Assembly: GCF_012971745.1 (NCBI RefSeq)
Contig: NZ_CP048834.1
Location: 2,480,001 to 2,544,000 of the forward strand
Reading direction: 5' to 3'
Source: Starkeya sp. ORNL1
GTDB lineage: Bacteria > Pseudomonadota > Alphaproteobacteria > Rhizobiales > Xanthobacteraceae
Length of the DNA: 64,000 nucleotides
How positions within the stretch are numbered: the first letter of the stretch is position 1; every line of letters starts with the position of its first letter. The notes under the pieces are model-generated. The model worked only from the letters and a program-made list of their open reading frames with translations, was not told the DNA's origin and did not search any database. Position numbers and translations under genes: made by a program. This document shows, in pieces, positions 47,219-54,818 of this stretch.

Positions 47219-47303
47219 GCCCAGGTGGCGGAATTGGTAGACGCGCTGGTTTCAGGTACCAGTGGGTAACACCGTGGAGGTTCGAGTCCTCTCCTGGGCA
47301 CCA
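47219..47303 (+). tRNA. tRNA-Leu (anticodon CAG), integration target
   Basis: Class II tRNA of 85 bases with long variable arm. The acceptor stem GCCCAGG pairs with CCTGGGC (47293-47299), followed by A and an encoded CCA at 47301-47303. The anticodon loop TTCAGGT gives CAG, decoding CUG. It is followed at once by the mobile element's integrase, so its 3' end is the likely attachment site. Confidence 0.95.
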
Positions 47304-47311
47304 CTCATTTA

Positions 47312-48409
47312 TCAACCTCCCGATTTCTTTGAGGTTTTAGGCCCGCCGCCCGTACCAGAACGCATGGTGCGGGCGTTTTTGTTCTTGGACTGTTTCGGCA
47401 TCAGCAGCTTCGCCGCCTCCTCCGCCAGCCGCTTGCGATCTGCGGCGCGGGTGTAGTGCGTTGCCATTTTTCCGGTCGACCATCCGAACAGCGCCATAAG
47501 CTGACGATCTGACGCGCCATTCTCTGCCGCCCGAGTCGCACCAGCCTTCCGCAAGCCGTGCGCCGAACCTGGGCAGCCCGCGACTGTGCAGGCTTCCCGA
47601 AACCAGTTTCCGAAGCTCTCTTTCACGAAGGGTTGCCCGCGCTCGGTAATAAGGAACGTGAGTTCACCGACCTTCGTCGCAGCGATGGAAGCGGCGAGCA
47701 CAGGCAGCACCGGTAGGATCACCTGTTCGCCGGTCTTCTCGGTGCGGAGCGTGAGAAGCCCGTCACGGACGTGCTGGCGGCCAAGCCGCACGGCGTCGCC
47801 CCGGCGTAGCCCAGTGTAGAGAAGGATATCGAAAGCGAGCCTCTGGCGCGTTCCGGTCCTCCAATGGGACTCGAACCGGGACACTTCCTCCTCTGTCCAC
47901 GTATGGAAACCGATGTCGTCATTCTCCCCCTTCAGCGTCTTCACGCCGAGGCAGGGATTGACCTTAACTAGCTGCCCGTCGCCAGATGCCCACTCGAAGA
48001 AGCCGCGCATGGCCTTCAGAAAGTTGTTCGCCGCATGGGGCTTGCTGGACCGACGTTCGCGGCCCGCGATAATGGTCTTCTGTGTGATGCTCGACACCAA
48101 CTCGTCGCCGGCGGACTTCACTACCTGATGGAAGACGTTCTCCCGTTGCCGCCGCGTCGCAGGCGCGAGCGCAGCCCAGGCCGAGCTGGCACGATAACGA
48201 TCGATGCCCCAGCGCAGCGAGCCAACCTTACCGCCTTTCTTAGCCGGCGCCGTCCCCGTCAACGCGGCATTATATTCAGCCCAGAATTCCGGAGTGTCAT
48301 AGATCGCACGCAAGCGGATGCGCGGCCCGTGTCCGCGCCTGACGTACCAGACGGCTACGCCATGCCGAGACTCCTCACGGTGCAAATGTGGCGGGCGCGT
48401 TTTTGGCAT
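47312..48409 (-). CDS. int: Tyrosine recombinase / integrase
   Basis: 365 residues. An N-terminal core-binding domain (about 60-150) precedes the catalytic domain with Arg202 (TGLRRGD), Lys225, His284/Arg287 (HGLRK), Trp310 and nucleophile Tyr319 (HYTRAAD). The 3' end is only 9 bases from the tRNA CCA. Its last residues are Lys/Arg/Gly-rich. It should integrate the element at the tRNA end. Confidence 0.95.
   Translation of the reverse strand: MPKTRPPHLHREESRHGVAVWYVRRGHGPRIRLRAIYDTPEFWAEYNAALTGTAPAKKGGKVGSLRWGIDRYRASSAWAALAPATRRQRENVFHQVVKSAGDELVSSITQKTIIAGRERRSSKPHAANNFLKAMRGFFEWASGDGQLVKVNPCLGVKTLKGENDDIGFHTWTEEEVSRFESHWRTGTRQRLAFDILLYTGLRRGDAVRLGRQHVRDGLLTLRTEKTGEQVILPVLPVLAASIAATKVGELTFLITERGQPFVKESFGNWFREACTVAGCPGSAHGLRKAGATRAAENGASDRQLMALFGWSTGKMATHYTRAADRKRLAEEAAKLLMPKQSKNKNARTMRSGTGGGPKTSKKSGG
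47347..47380 (+). terminator. Terminator downstream of the tRNA, inside the integrase 3' end
   Basis: CGCCCGTACCA and TGGTGCGGGCG form an 11-bp stem (one G-U pair), a 7-base loop and TTTTT. It reads in the tRNA direction, antisense to int. The element appears to supply the terminator for the host tRNA after insertion. Confidence 0.6.
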
Positions 48410-48417
48410 GGCTCACC

Positions 48418-48621
48418 TCACAGCACGATCTCACGTTCCGGTTCAGTATTCTGGCCGGAGACGATGCGGGCGCCCTGCCCGTCCAGCGGGGCGATAACGA
48501 TGGTGCCGTCGGGGCGAGCCTCGACCTGCGCTTCCTTCTGCATTCCTGCGGCCTTCACTGCGCGCAGGGCGCGGGCGAGGTCTGCCTGAGTGATCTTGGC
48601 TCCGACGCGCGGCATCCTCAA
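48418..48621 (-). CDS. Small phage-element protein (67 aa)
   Basis: Not recognised. It starts in an ATGA overlap with the gpW-like stop (48618). The N-terminal half (ITQADLARALRAVKAAGM) is helical, and the rest is strand-like. Met3 is an alternative start. Position suggests head morphogenesis or integrase accessory. Confidence 0.6.
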   Translation of the reverse strand: MRMPRVGAKITQADLARALRAVKAAGMQKEAQVEARPDGTIVIAPLDGQGARIVSGQNTEPEREIVL

Positions 48622-48830
48622 AGCCCCTTGCTGGAGTTGAAGTAGATGAGTTTCGGCGGGGCTGATGCCCCGCCGATCTGGCGCTCGAGGTCAGCGATCG
48701 CGGCGACGAGTTCGGCATCGCTGCGGAACTCGTGCTCCCGGCCATCCGAGTAGCGCAGGCGCCGGATGCCCGACGCGCGAGCAGCGCGAAGCTTCTCCAG
48801 GCGTTCCTGCAGGGTCGCCGCATCCGCCAT
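48618..48830 (-). CDS. gpW-like head-tail joining protein
   Basis: 70 residues, length and pattern like lambda gpW (68): a helix at the start, the beta part LRYSDGREHEFRSDAELVAAI and a helix/C-terminal tail. It would cap packaged heads before tail attachment. Its ATG overlaps the capsid-fusion stop (TGATG), so the pair is translationally coupled. A head-joiner without any tail gene fits a satellite that borrows tails. Confidence 0.65.
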   Translation of the reverse strand: MADAATLQERLEKLRAARASGIRRLRYSDGREHEFRSDAELVAAIADLERQIGGASAPPKLIYFNSSKGL

Positions 48831-50662
48831 CACACACCGCCCGCGTTCTGGTAGAGGCCGCGGAAGTCGATGGCGCCGCAACCAAAGTCGAGGCCGGCGG
48901 CGACTTTCACCGCCCGGGTATCGAAGTCGATCTCGGTGCGGATCTGCGGCCCCTCAGCGCCGGAGACGTAGCCATAGACAATGGAGGGTGCCGTCGCCGG
49001 GTCCGCCATGATGTACCAGTAGGTACCGGTGATGTTGCCGTCGATCACCAGTTCCATGGTGCCGGCCCAAGGGTTCACATCGCCAGACTTCGCGGCGGTG
49101 ATGGCGGCGAGCACCTGGCGGCCACGCAGCTCCGTGTCCGGCCCTACCACCAGGAAGCGCGGCACCAGGTTGAGAGCGAGGCCGTCGAGACTCTTTTGCT
49201 TGCGCAGCGCCGACACCGCCACCGAGATCGATGTCACGTCGATCGAGGTGCCGGACGCGGCCTTGTTGCCGTGATTGGCGTGGAAGAGAGTGATTCCGTC
49301 CGACAGCGCCGGATTGGTCGAGAGGATGCCATACACCCGCGCATTCTCATCGGAGGCGGCGCGGATCGCGATCATCGACGAGAAGTCCGCCAGGGCGGAC
49401 AGGTCGTCATTGATGAGCGCGCGCCGGCCGACGGCGATGCCGGTGTTCAGCTCTTTGGCGCGGACCATCTCGCGGTTCTCCGAGATGGTGCCGTACTTGA
49501 TCCCGCCGCTCTCCGGTGTCTCCTTGAATTCGGGGAAGTCACCAATGCGCAGGAAGCTGTGGTCGCGGAAGTCGTTGAAGGAACGCCGTGCCGCCCACTG
49601 CCGATAGGTCGGCGCCGCCGCCTGGTAGTTGGCGAGCAGGCTCTTGTTGGCGGCGTCCGCCAGCAGCAGCGGGAAGTCCGAGGTGGAGTGCGCGCCGACG
49701 GCACGCTCCATCAGGGCATTCTGGTCGCGCAGGTTCACCCGGTCGCCGCGGGCGTGCGCCAGGTCGCCGATCATGTCGAGGACGCGATACCCGGCGAACT
49801 CGCGGGCACGGCCCTCGATCTTGCAGCGGCCCGGCGCCAGGCGGTGCGCGAGCGCATCGCCCATGGCCGAGCGGATGGAAGCCGGGTCATTGTGGTCGAC
49901 GATGATCGCCGGCGCCGCGGTGCGGATGGTCTGCAGCGGGGCAGAGCGGCTTTGCATCGCCGCGAAGGCGGCGGCACGGGCGGCGTCGGCGGTGGCGCCG
50001 GCGTCGATCTGGCTGTCGGTCCAGCCCTGGTCGAGGCCGGCGACGGTGGCGATGGAGCGGATCTCCGCATGGATGGCTGCCCGTTCCGCGGCAGCCGGCT
50101 GGTTGGGGGGCGGCGCGGCGGCCGGGGTGGGAACCGGCGCGGGCGCCGGTTCGGGGCTGACCGTCATGTGATGGCTCCTGATGCCTGCATGCGGATCGGC
50201 GGGGACGACGACGAGGCTGGCCTCGATCAGGTCGAAGCGCTCGGCCACCTTCTCGCGGCGGCCGGTCTTCGGATTGGTGCGCTCGGACCAGGTGCGCACC
50301 GCATAGCCGATGGAGACGCCGAAGGTGGCGCCGTCGGTCAGCTCGGCGGCGATGCGCTGGGAGCGGGGATTGTGGCGAGAGAGCGTGGCGCGCCCCAGGA
50401 GGTCCCCGCCGACCACACGAAGGGTGTCGACGCTCCCAAGCTGGCGGTCCACGCTCTCCCTTCCATGGCTGTCGAGCAGCGGCACACGAGCGGGCCAGCC
50501 GGGCTGCGACAGCGAGAGGATCTCGTCATAGGCGCCGCGGGCATCCCAGCGCTCGACGGCGGCGCCGGCGGAGAGCACCGCTTCGAAGGTCCAGGTGTCC
50601 GCATTCCAGCTCGTCGCAGGCAGCGATGAGCGGCGGGTGATGATCTCGGCGGGTGCGTTCAC
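48830..50662 (-). CDS. Prohead protease-scaffold-major capsid fusion
   Basis: 610 residues. N-terminal prohead protease (about 15-165) has catalytic His66 (LLDSHGRESVD) and Ser117 (FGVSIGY). A Pro/Ala linker (170-192) and a helical scaffold-like region follow. The C-terminal part (about 320-610) is a major capsid protein, with ALINDDLSALADFSSM and GTMELVIDGNITGTYW. Such fusions are known in some phages. ATGA overlap with portal. Confidence 0.88.
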   Translation of the reverse strand: MNAPAEIITRRSSLPATSWNADTWTFEAVLSAGAAVERWDARGAYDEILSLSQPGWPARVPLLDSHGRESVDRQLGSVDTLRVVGGDLLGRATLSRHNPRSQRIAAELTDGATFGVSIGYAVRTWSERTNPKTGRREKVAERFDLIEASLVVVPADPHAGIRSHHMTVSPEPAPAPVPTPAAAPPPNQPAAAERAAIHAEIRSIATVAGLDQGWTDSQIDAGATADAARAAAFAAMQSRSAPLQTIRTAAPAIIVDHNDPASIRSAMGDALAHRLAPGRCKIEGRAREFAGYRVLDMIGDLAHARGDRVNLRDQNALMERAVGAHSTSDFPLLLADAANKSLLANYQAAAPTYRQWAARRSFNDFRDHSFLRIGDFPEFKETPESGGIKYGTISENREMVRAKELNTGIAVGRRALINDDLSALADFSSMIAIRAASDENARVYGILSTNPALSDGITLFHANHGNKAASGTSIDVTSISVAVSALRKQKSLDGLALNLVPRFLVVGPDTELRGRQVLAAITAAKSGDVNPWAGTMELVIDGNITGTYWYIMADPATAPSIVYGYVSGAEGPQIRTEIDFDTRAVKVAAGLDFGCGAIDFRGLYQNAGGV

Positions 50663-52074
50663 GCTGCGGCTCCTTCCGTTTCGAGTTCGTCAGAAGCGGC
50701 CGGCGCCGGCAGCGCGGTCGGGGCAGCACCTCCGGCGGTAAAGGCGAGGCCGAGCGTCTTTGCCCGGGCCTGGTCAGCGGCGATCTCGGTGTCGAGCGCC
50801 TCGATATCCATGCCGCGGGAGGCCACGGCCTCGCGCCGGCTCATTAGCCCGGCGCCGATGGCGTCGATCTCGGCCTTCACGTCCTTGCTGGGGTCGACCC
50901 ATTGCTGCCTTGGGCAGATCCAGCGCACCGCAAGTACTGCGGCGAACTCGCCTTCGATGCGGCTGGCGAGCAGCTCCAGCGTCACCCATCGACGCCAGAT
51001 CGGCCGCAGCGCCTGGAACACGATGACATTGTGCTGGACCATCTCGATCCGGCGCCGCCACTCGACGAGGCCAGCGCGGATCGAGGAATAGTTCACGGCG
51101 GACAGGTCGCCGGTCAAAATCTCGTAGGGCAGGCCGAGCGCCGCGGCGATCTCGTGCAGCGTGATCTTGGCGAAGCTGTTGGCCTCTTCGGCAATCGCCG
51201 GCGGGTCGGAGAAGCGCACATCCTTGCCGGGCGGCAGCACCACCATGGCACCGGGCTCGAGGCTGCCGATCAGAGCCGAGCCGTCCTGCTCGCCGTCGAA
51301 CGGCACGGCGCCGTCGACCGAGGTGACGAAGCCGGTGACGAGCGCGCCGACTTTCTGGCGCATGATCTGGGCGCCGTGCCATTCGTCCAGTTCGGCGAGG
51401 CGCACCAGCGCCGGGGCGAACCACGAGACGCCGCGCACCTGGCCGGGGAAATCCGTGCGGAACAGATGCACCACGTCCTCGGCCGGCACCCGCACGGGGG
51501 TCAGCGGCAGGCCAAGCCCAAGCTCGGGGCGATCCTTGAAAATGTGGTAGGCGACGCGGGTGCCGAAGGCGTCGAACTCGATGCCATTGACTATGCGCCC
51601 GCCGTTCGGCAGCGGCCGGGTCAGCGCGGCGTCAACCTGTTCCGGATGCAGCACGCGGAGGCGCAGGCCGGCGGGCGCGTTGATGAGCAGGGCGAAGCTC
51701 TCGCCATCGATCACCATGCCGCGGACCATCAGCGCCGTGAGGGCGTAAAAGTCACCCACACCGTCGGCATCGGCCTCATCGGTCCATGCCAGCCAGCGAG
51801 CGGCAATCACCGCCTTCACCGTCGGCACGATGCCGGTGCCGATGAGCGCCGCCGCCCAGGCCTCGACCGCGGCCGCCGCATAGGCGTTGTTCGCCACCAG
51901 GCTGCGCGCCCGGTAGCTCAGCGGCGCCCGGGCCGCCTGCGCCGCCGAATGCTGGTTGCGCATCGCGCTCCAGCCCAACGCGCGCCGGCCGGACGAGGCG
52001 CCCTCATAGGAACGACTCCACCAGGGCTTGGCAGCCTTGGCGCGGTTGAACAAGGTGGAGAGGAAGCCGCTCAT
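50659..52074 (-). CDS. Phage portal protein, lambda family
   Basis: 471 residues forming the vertex through which DNA is packaged. Typical segments: AARAPLSYRARSLVANNAYA at the N terminus, then VDGESFALLINAP, and PFEIL-like GLPYEILTGDLSAVNYSS near the middle. ATGA overlaps on both sides link it to the 174-residue gene and the capsid fusion. Confidence 0.9.
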   Translation of the reverse strand: MSGFLSTLFNRAKAAKPWWSRSYEGASSGRRALGWSAMRNQHSAAQAARAPLSYRARSLVANNAYAAAAVEAWAAALIGTGIVPTVKAVIAARWLAWTDEADADGVGDFYALTALMVRGMVIDGESFALLINAPAGLRLRVLHPEQVDAALTRPLPNGGRIVNGIEFDAFGTRVAYHIFKDRPELGLGLPLTPVRVPAEDVVHLFRTDFPGQVRGVSWFAPALVRLAELDEWHGAQIMRQKVGALVTGFVTSVDGAVPFDGEQDGSALIGSLEPGAMVVLPPGKDVRFSDPPAIAEEANSFAKITLHEIAAALGLPYEILTGDLSAVNYSSIRAGLVEWRRRIEMVQHNVIVFQALRPIWRRWVTLELLASRIEGEFAAVLAVRWICPRQQWVDPSKDVKAEIDAIGAGLMSRREAVASRGMDIEALDTEIAADQARAKTLGLAFTAGGAAPTALPAPAASDELETEGAAA

Positions 52075-52595
52075 TCCGCTGCCCTCCTCTCAACGATGAC
52101 GACCTGGCGAGGTGCGAGGCGGGCGATCTCCTCGCCCAGCGACTTGCAGTCGATGACAATGCACGAGGCCGTCTTGCCCTCCTTGTCGCGTTGCGCGATC
52201 CACTCTTCGACTCGGCCGGCGCGGACGATGTCGCCGTCGCGGGCCACGATCAGGAATCGCGCTAGGCGCGAGCCATGGAGGCCGACAAAGGGCGCATCCT
52301 CCTTGGCGCACGAAGCAATCTCAGCGAAGGTCTCAACCAGGGGAGCGGCGGCACCCGCCGCGATGACGGCGTCGCCGACGGCGACGCCCTGTGCGGTCAA
52401 ATCGCGCAAGGTGATGAGATAACCGATGTCGAGCGCACCGAAGACGCCGCGGCGGCCCACCATCTTGGTCTTGAGTAGACCGCGACGCCGCCAGTCGCGC
52501 ATGACGACCTGGGCAATGCCGGTAATGGCTTCGACCTCGGGGGCCTCAAACGTCTCGCGGTGTATGATGATCTGAGTGGGGCGGGTCGGCGTCAT
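52071..52595 (-). CDS. HTH-like accessory phage protein (174 aa)
   Basis: Not confidently recognised. ITGIAQVVMRDWRRRGLLKTKMVG resembles a MerR-type winged-helix motif near the N terminus, then a predicted mixed fold with DAPFVGLHGSRLARFLIVARDGD. The ATG at 52595 was chosen. Coupled to portal by an ATGA overlap. It may be a regulator or packaging cofactor. Confidence 0.6.
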   Translation of the reverse strand: MTPTRPTQIIIHRETFEAPEVEAITGIAQVVMRDWRRRGLLKTKMVGRRGVFGALDIGYLITLRDLTAQGVAVGDAVIAAGAAAPLVETFAEIASCAKEDAPFVGLHGSRLARFLIVARDGDIVRAGRVEEWIAQRDKEGKTASCIVIDCKSLGEEIARLAPRQVVIVERRAAE

Positions 52596-52691
52596 GTGTG
52601 AGTCCTCACGTACAACGCCTTTATGACACGCGGTAGGCGACGTGTGAAGCCCCACGTCAAACTTTTCCGCGAGCCGAGAGAGAAAGCGGCT

Positions 52692-53120
52692 CTATCCCAG
52701 ATAGTTAACCGGCTCAGAGCCGTCGTGCTCTTCTTCAAAATCGACGGCGGTGAGGGAATAAATCGCTGATTCGCTCTCGCCTGGGCTCCAGCCGAGCGAG
52801 GGCTCGCTATCGGCATCCGGCTCGTCATCGCCCTCGTCCGGCTCGCAGCCGTCGTGCTCGTCCTCGAAGTCGTGATTTAGCGGGATGCGTGAGCAGTCAC
52901 CGTCGAGATCGCTACCGCGCCAGCCGGTGCCGATGCCGGTCCAGCCCAACTCCGGCTCGTGCCAATCGCCGTCGTTGTCCAGCTCGGGGTCATGGTTCTC
53001 GAGATCCGGATCGCCATCGATTTCGTCGAGGATGGCGAGCAGGCTCTCGATCGCTGCCTCGGCGCGCATGCGGAGTCGCTGACGCTCCACCATGACGAAC
53101 TCGCGTACGGTGTGCTTCAT
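52692..53120 (-). CDS. Highly acidic Asp/Glu/His-rich protein (142 aa)
   Basis: The N-terminal part is helical, and the C-terminal two thirds is acidic with two copies of an FE-x-EHDG-x-EP motif (FEDEHDGCEP, FEEEHDGSEP) plus Trp-Gly stretches. Similar acidic proteins occur in Rhizobiales mobile elements; the function is unknown. A DNA-mimic or metal-binding role is only speculation. It overlaps the next gene upstream by an ATGA. Confidence 0.65.
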   Translation of the reverse strand: MKHTVREFVMVERQRLRMRAEAAIESLLAILDEIDGDPDLENHDPELDNDGDWHEPELGWTGIGTGWRGSDLDGDCSRIPLNHDFEDEHDGCEPDEGDDEPDADSEPSLGWSPGESESAIYSLTAVDFEEEHDGSEPVNYLG

Positions 53121-53662
53121 GTCCGCGCCTCCGCCGCCAAGCTCTCGATCTCCCGCAGCAGGCCGATGACGCTGAGCACGTCTCCATCTAGCGCTTCCTC
53201 GGCCACGTCGATGTAGTCGGCCGGCCGGATGCATTCCCAGAACACGACCCGCGCCTTGGCGTGCAGCCCGGCGTACGAGCGGGCCGGAATAGCGGCGATC
53301 TGCTCGGCGAGACGCCGCAATACATCCACCGCCGCAACATTGGCGTCGGCCGCCACATCGAAGCCGGTGCGGGCGCAGTGCCACTCATAGGTGGCTAGGT
53401 CGAACTTGATGCCGGCCGCCTCGATTGCCGCAAAGGTTGCCTTCTCCAGCCGGTCGCTTTCCTTCCAGAGCGGCACCCAGGCTGCGTGCTGGCGGTCGAA
53501 CGCCTCGCCGAGGCGGATCAGCTCGGCGTCAGGGTGCGGCTCGGGTGTCAGCGCGAAGGCCGCCGCAGGCAAGGCCACACCCGCCACGCCCAGCGCTAGT
53601 GTGCGCAACGCCGCGCGCCGGTTTGGAATACACGTCTCCCGTTCGCGAACATGGTGGCACAT
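53117..53662 (-). CDS. Signal-peptide-like protein (181 aa)
   Basis: The N terminus holds NRRAALRTLALGVAGVALPAAAFA, a twin-Arg plus hydrophobic stretch ending in a cleavage-like AFA. The rest is helical with aromatic and Cys residues (YEWHCARTGF, VVFWECIRPADY). Not recognised. Export is unusual inside a packaging operon, but the spacing and overlap with the acidic protein suggest the two work together. Confidence 0.6.
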   Translation of the reverse strand: MCHHVRERETCIPNRRAALRTLALGVAGVALPAAAFALTPEPHPDAELIRLGEAFDRQHAAWVPLWKESDRLEKATFAAIEAAGIKFDLATYEWHCARTGFDVAADANVAAVDVLRRLAEQIAAIPARSYAGLHAKARVVFWECIRPADYIDVAEEALDGDVLSVIGLLREIESLAAEART

Positions 53663-53699
53663 GCGCGTGCTCCGTTGATTGAAATCATCAATGCTGATA

Positions 53700-53754
53700 G
53701 TTTTCGCTCAGTCACGATTGTTGTCAATAGGTTTCGATTAAAGTGAGCGAAAAC
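53700..53754. promoter_or_regulatory. Operator-like inverted repeat at the XRE regulator start
   Basis: GTTTTCGCTCA (53700-53710) and TGAGCGAAAAC (53744-53754) are exact reverse complements. The second arm overlaps the GTG start at 53743, so binding could block translation initiation and transcription. A further TTGAT/ATCAA dyad lies just upstream near 53678-53694. Confidence 0.6.
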
Positions 53755-54024
53755 GATCATATAACGGGCCGACAGATTGCCGCGGGACGAGTGCTCGCGG
53801 GACTTGGACAATCGGAGTTAGCGGCCGCTGCATCAATCTCGGTTCCCACCCTTAGGCGGATGGAAGCGAGTAGCGGTCTGGCAACTGGTCTGGTTAATAA
53901 TGTTGCTGCGGTCAGGCGTGCGCTCGAGGCGGCAGGAGTCATTTTCGTCGATGAAAATGGCGAAGGGCCTGGCGTACGACTCAAAAAACAAAACCAGGAT
54001 ATTTTTGGGAGTCGACTAGTTTGA
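53743..54024 (+). CDS. XRE-family HTH regulator
   Basis: 93 residues. The HTH is ITGRQIAAGRVLAGLGQSELAAAASISVPTLRRM, followed by ALEAAGVIFVDENGEGPGVRLKK. Such stand-alone regulators are common beside mobile defence genes. The GTG start is inside an inverted repeat. Its stop overlaps the AbiV-like TTG start (TTGA). Confidence 0.85.
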   Translation: MSENDHITGRQIAAGRVLAGLGQSELAAAASISVPTLRRMEASSGLATGLVNNVAAVRRALEAAGVIFVDENGEGPGVRLKKQNQDIFGSRLV

Positions 54025-54758
54025 CCACGTTTCCCAAACGCACGGTGCTTTCCGCATTATCCGAGAATATCGATCTATTATTATACGAATCGTATTTAAG
54101 CGCATGTCGGAGAAACTTTTCTCTATCGGTTCATTTGTCGATAACGTGTCGTGAGGAGTGTTCAAAGTTCCTAATTACGTTCTGTGAAGAATATCTTCCA
54201 ACTGAGGTTTTCAGAAGACGTTTTCAACATCTACATAAATACAAAGTTGCCAGCGCGCACTGGTTTATACTCGGCGGTATATCAGTCATATACTCAATAG
54301 ACCGGGCCTCTGGCGAGTTTGGCACTGAAGCTCGCGGCGACATAAGAGCACTCGTTGACTACCTTCCCGCAGTAGTTGGCTGGAATAATCCAAACAGTGC
54401 CGCCACGGCGATAATGAGCGTACTAGAATCCAAGGATGACGCTGGACGAGAGCTTGAATTTAAAGAAAAATACTCTGATACAGAGCGCGATCGCGTGCAA
54501 TCGATTTACGTCGACTATGATGAAAAACTCAATATTATTTCTAGTCCATCAGATATGACGTTTGATCGCGCAAGAAAATATCTTCACGAGGCAAAATTAT
54601 GTCGAGAGATCGCGTCGTTTTTGATGGCGGATATATTTGATATTCACAGTTTTGTAAGATGTTTGCCGAGGAGCGAAAGAATAAAAGTGCAAGACGACGC
54701 CAACAGGTTGATATCTGCAATTAGAAGACCAAAAGGACGGGTGGATAGTGTTTCGTAG
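54021..54758 (+). CDS. AbiV/HEPN-like protein, abortive-infection candidate
   Basis: 245 residues, AT-rich. The N-terminal part has the HEPN-AbiV arrangement: a helix with SLSVHLSITCREECSKFL (EE..K-type) and a later HKYKVASAHWF motif, matching EE-x2-K and HK-x-K of AbiV proteins. A RNA-targeting or abortive-infection role is inferred from family resemblance. The TTG start overlaps the regulator's stop, so the two form an operon. The codon use is unlike the chromosome, and transfer is likely. Confidence 0.6.
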   Translation: MTTFPKRTVLSALSENIDLLLYESYLSACRRNFSLSVHLSITCREECSKFLITFCEEYLPTEVFRRRFQHLHKYKVASAHWFILGGISVIYSIDRASGEFGTEARGDIRALVDYLPAVVGWNNPNSAATAIMSVLESKDDAGRELEFKEKYSDTERDRVQSIYVDYDEKLNIISSPSDMTFDRARKYLHEAKLCREIASFLMADIFDIHSFVRCLPRSERIKVQDDANRLISAIRRPKGRVDSVS

Positions 54759-54818
54759 GGAGGTGCTGCAAAATTCGGTGCTGAAGTCAGAACCTCGACA
54801 TCTCGGACCGAGGCGAGC

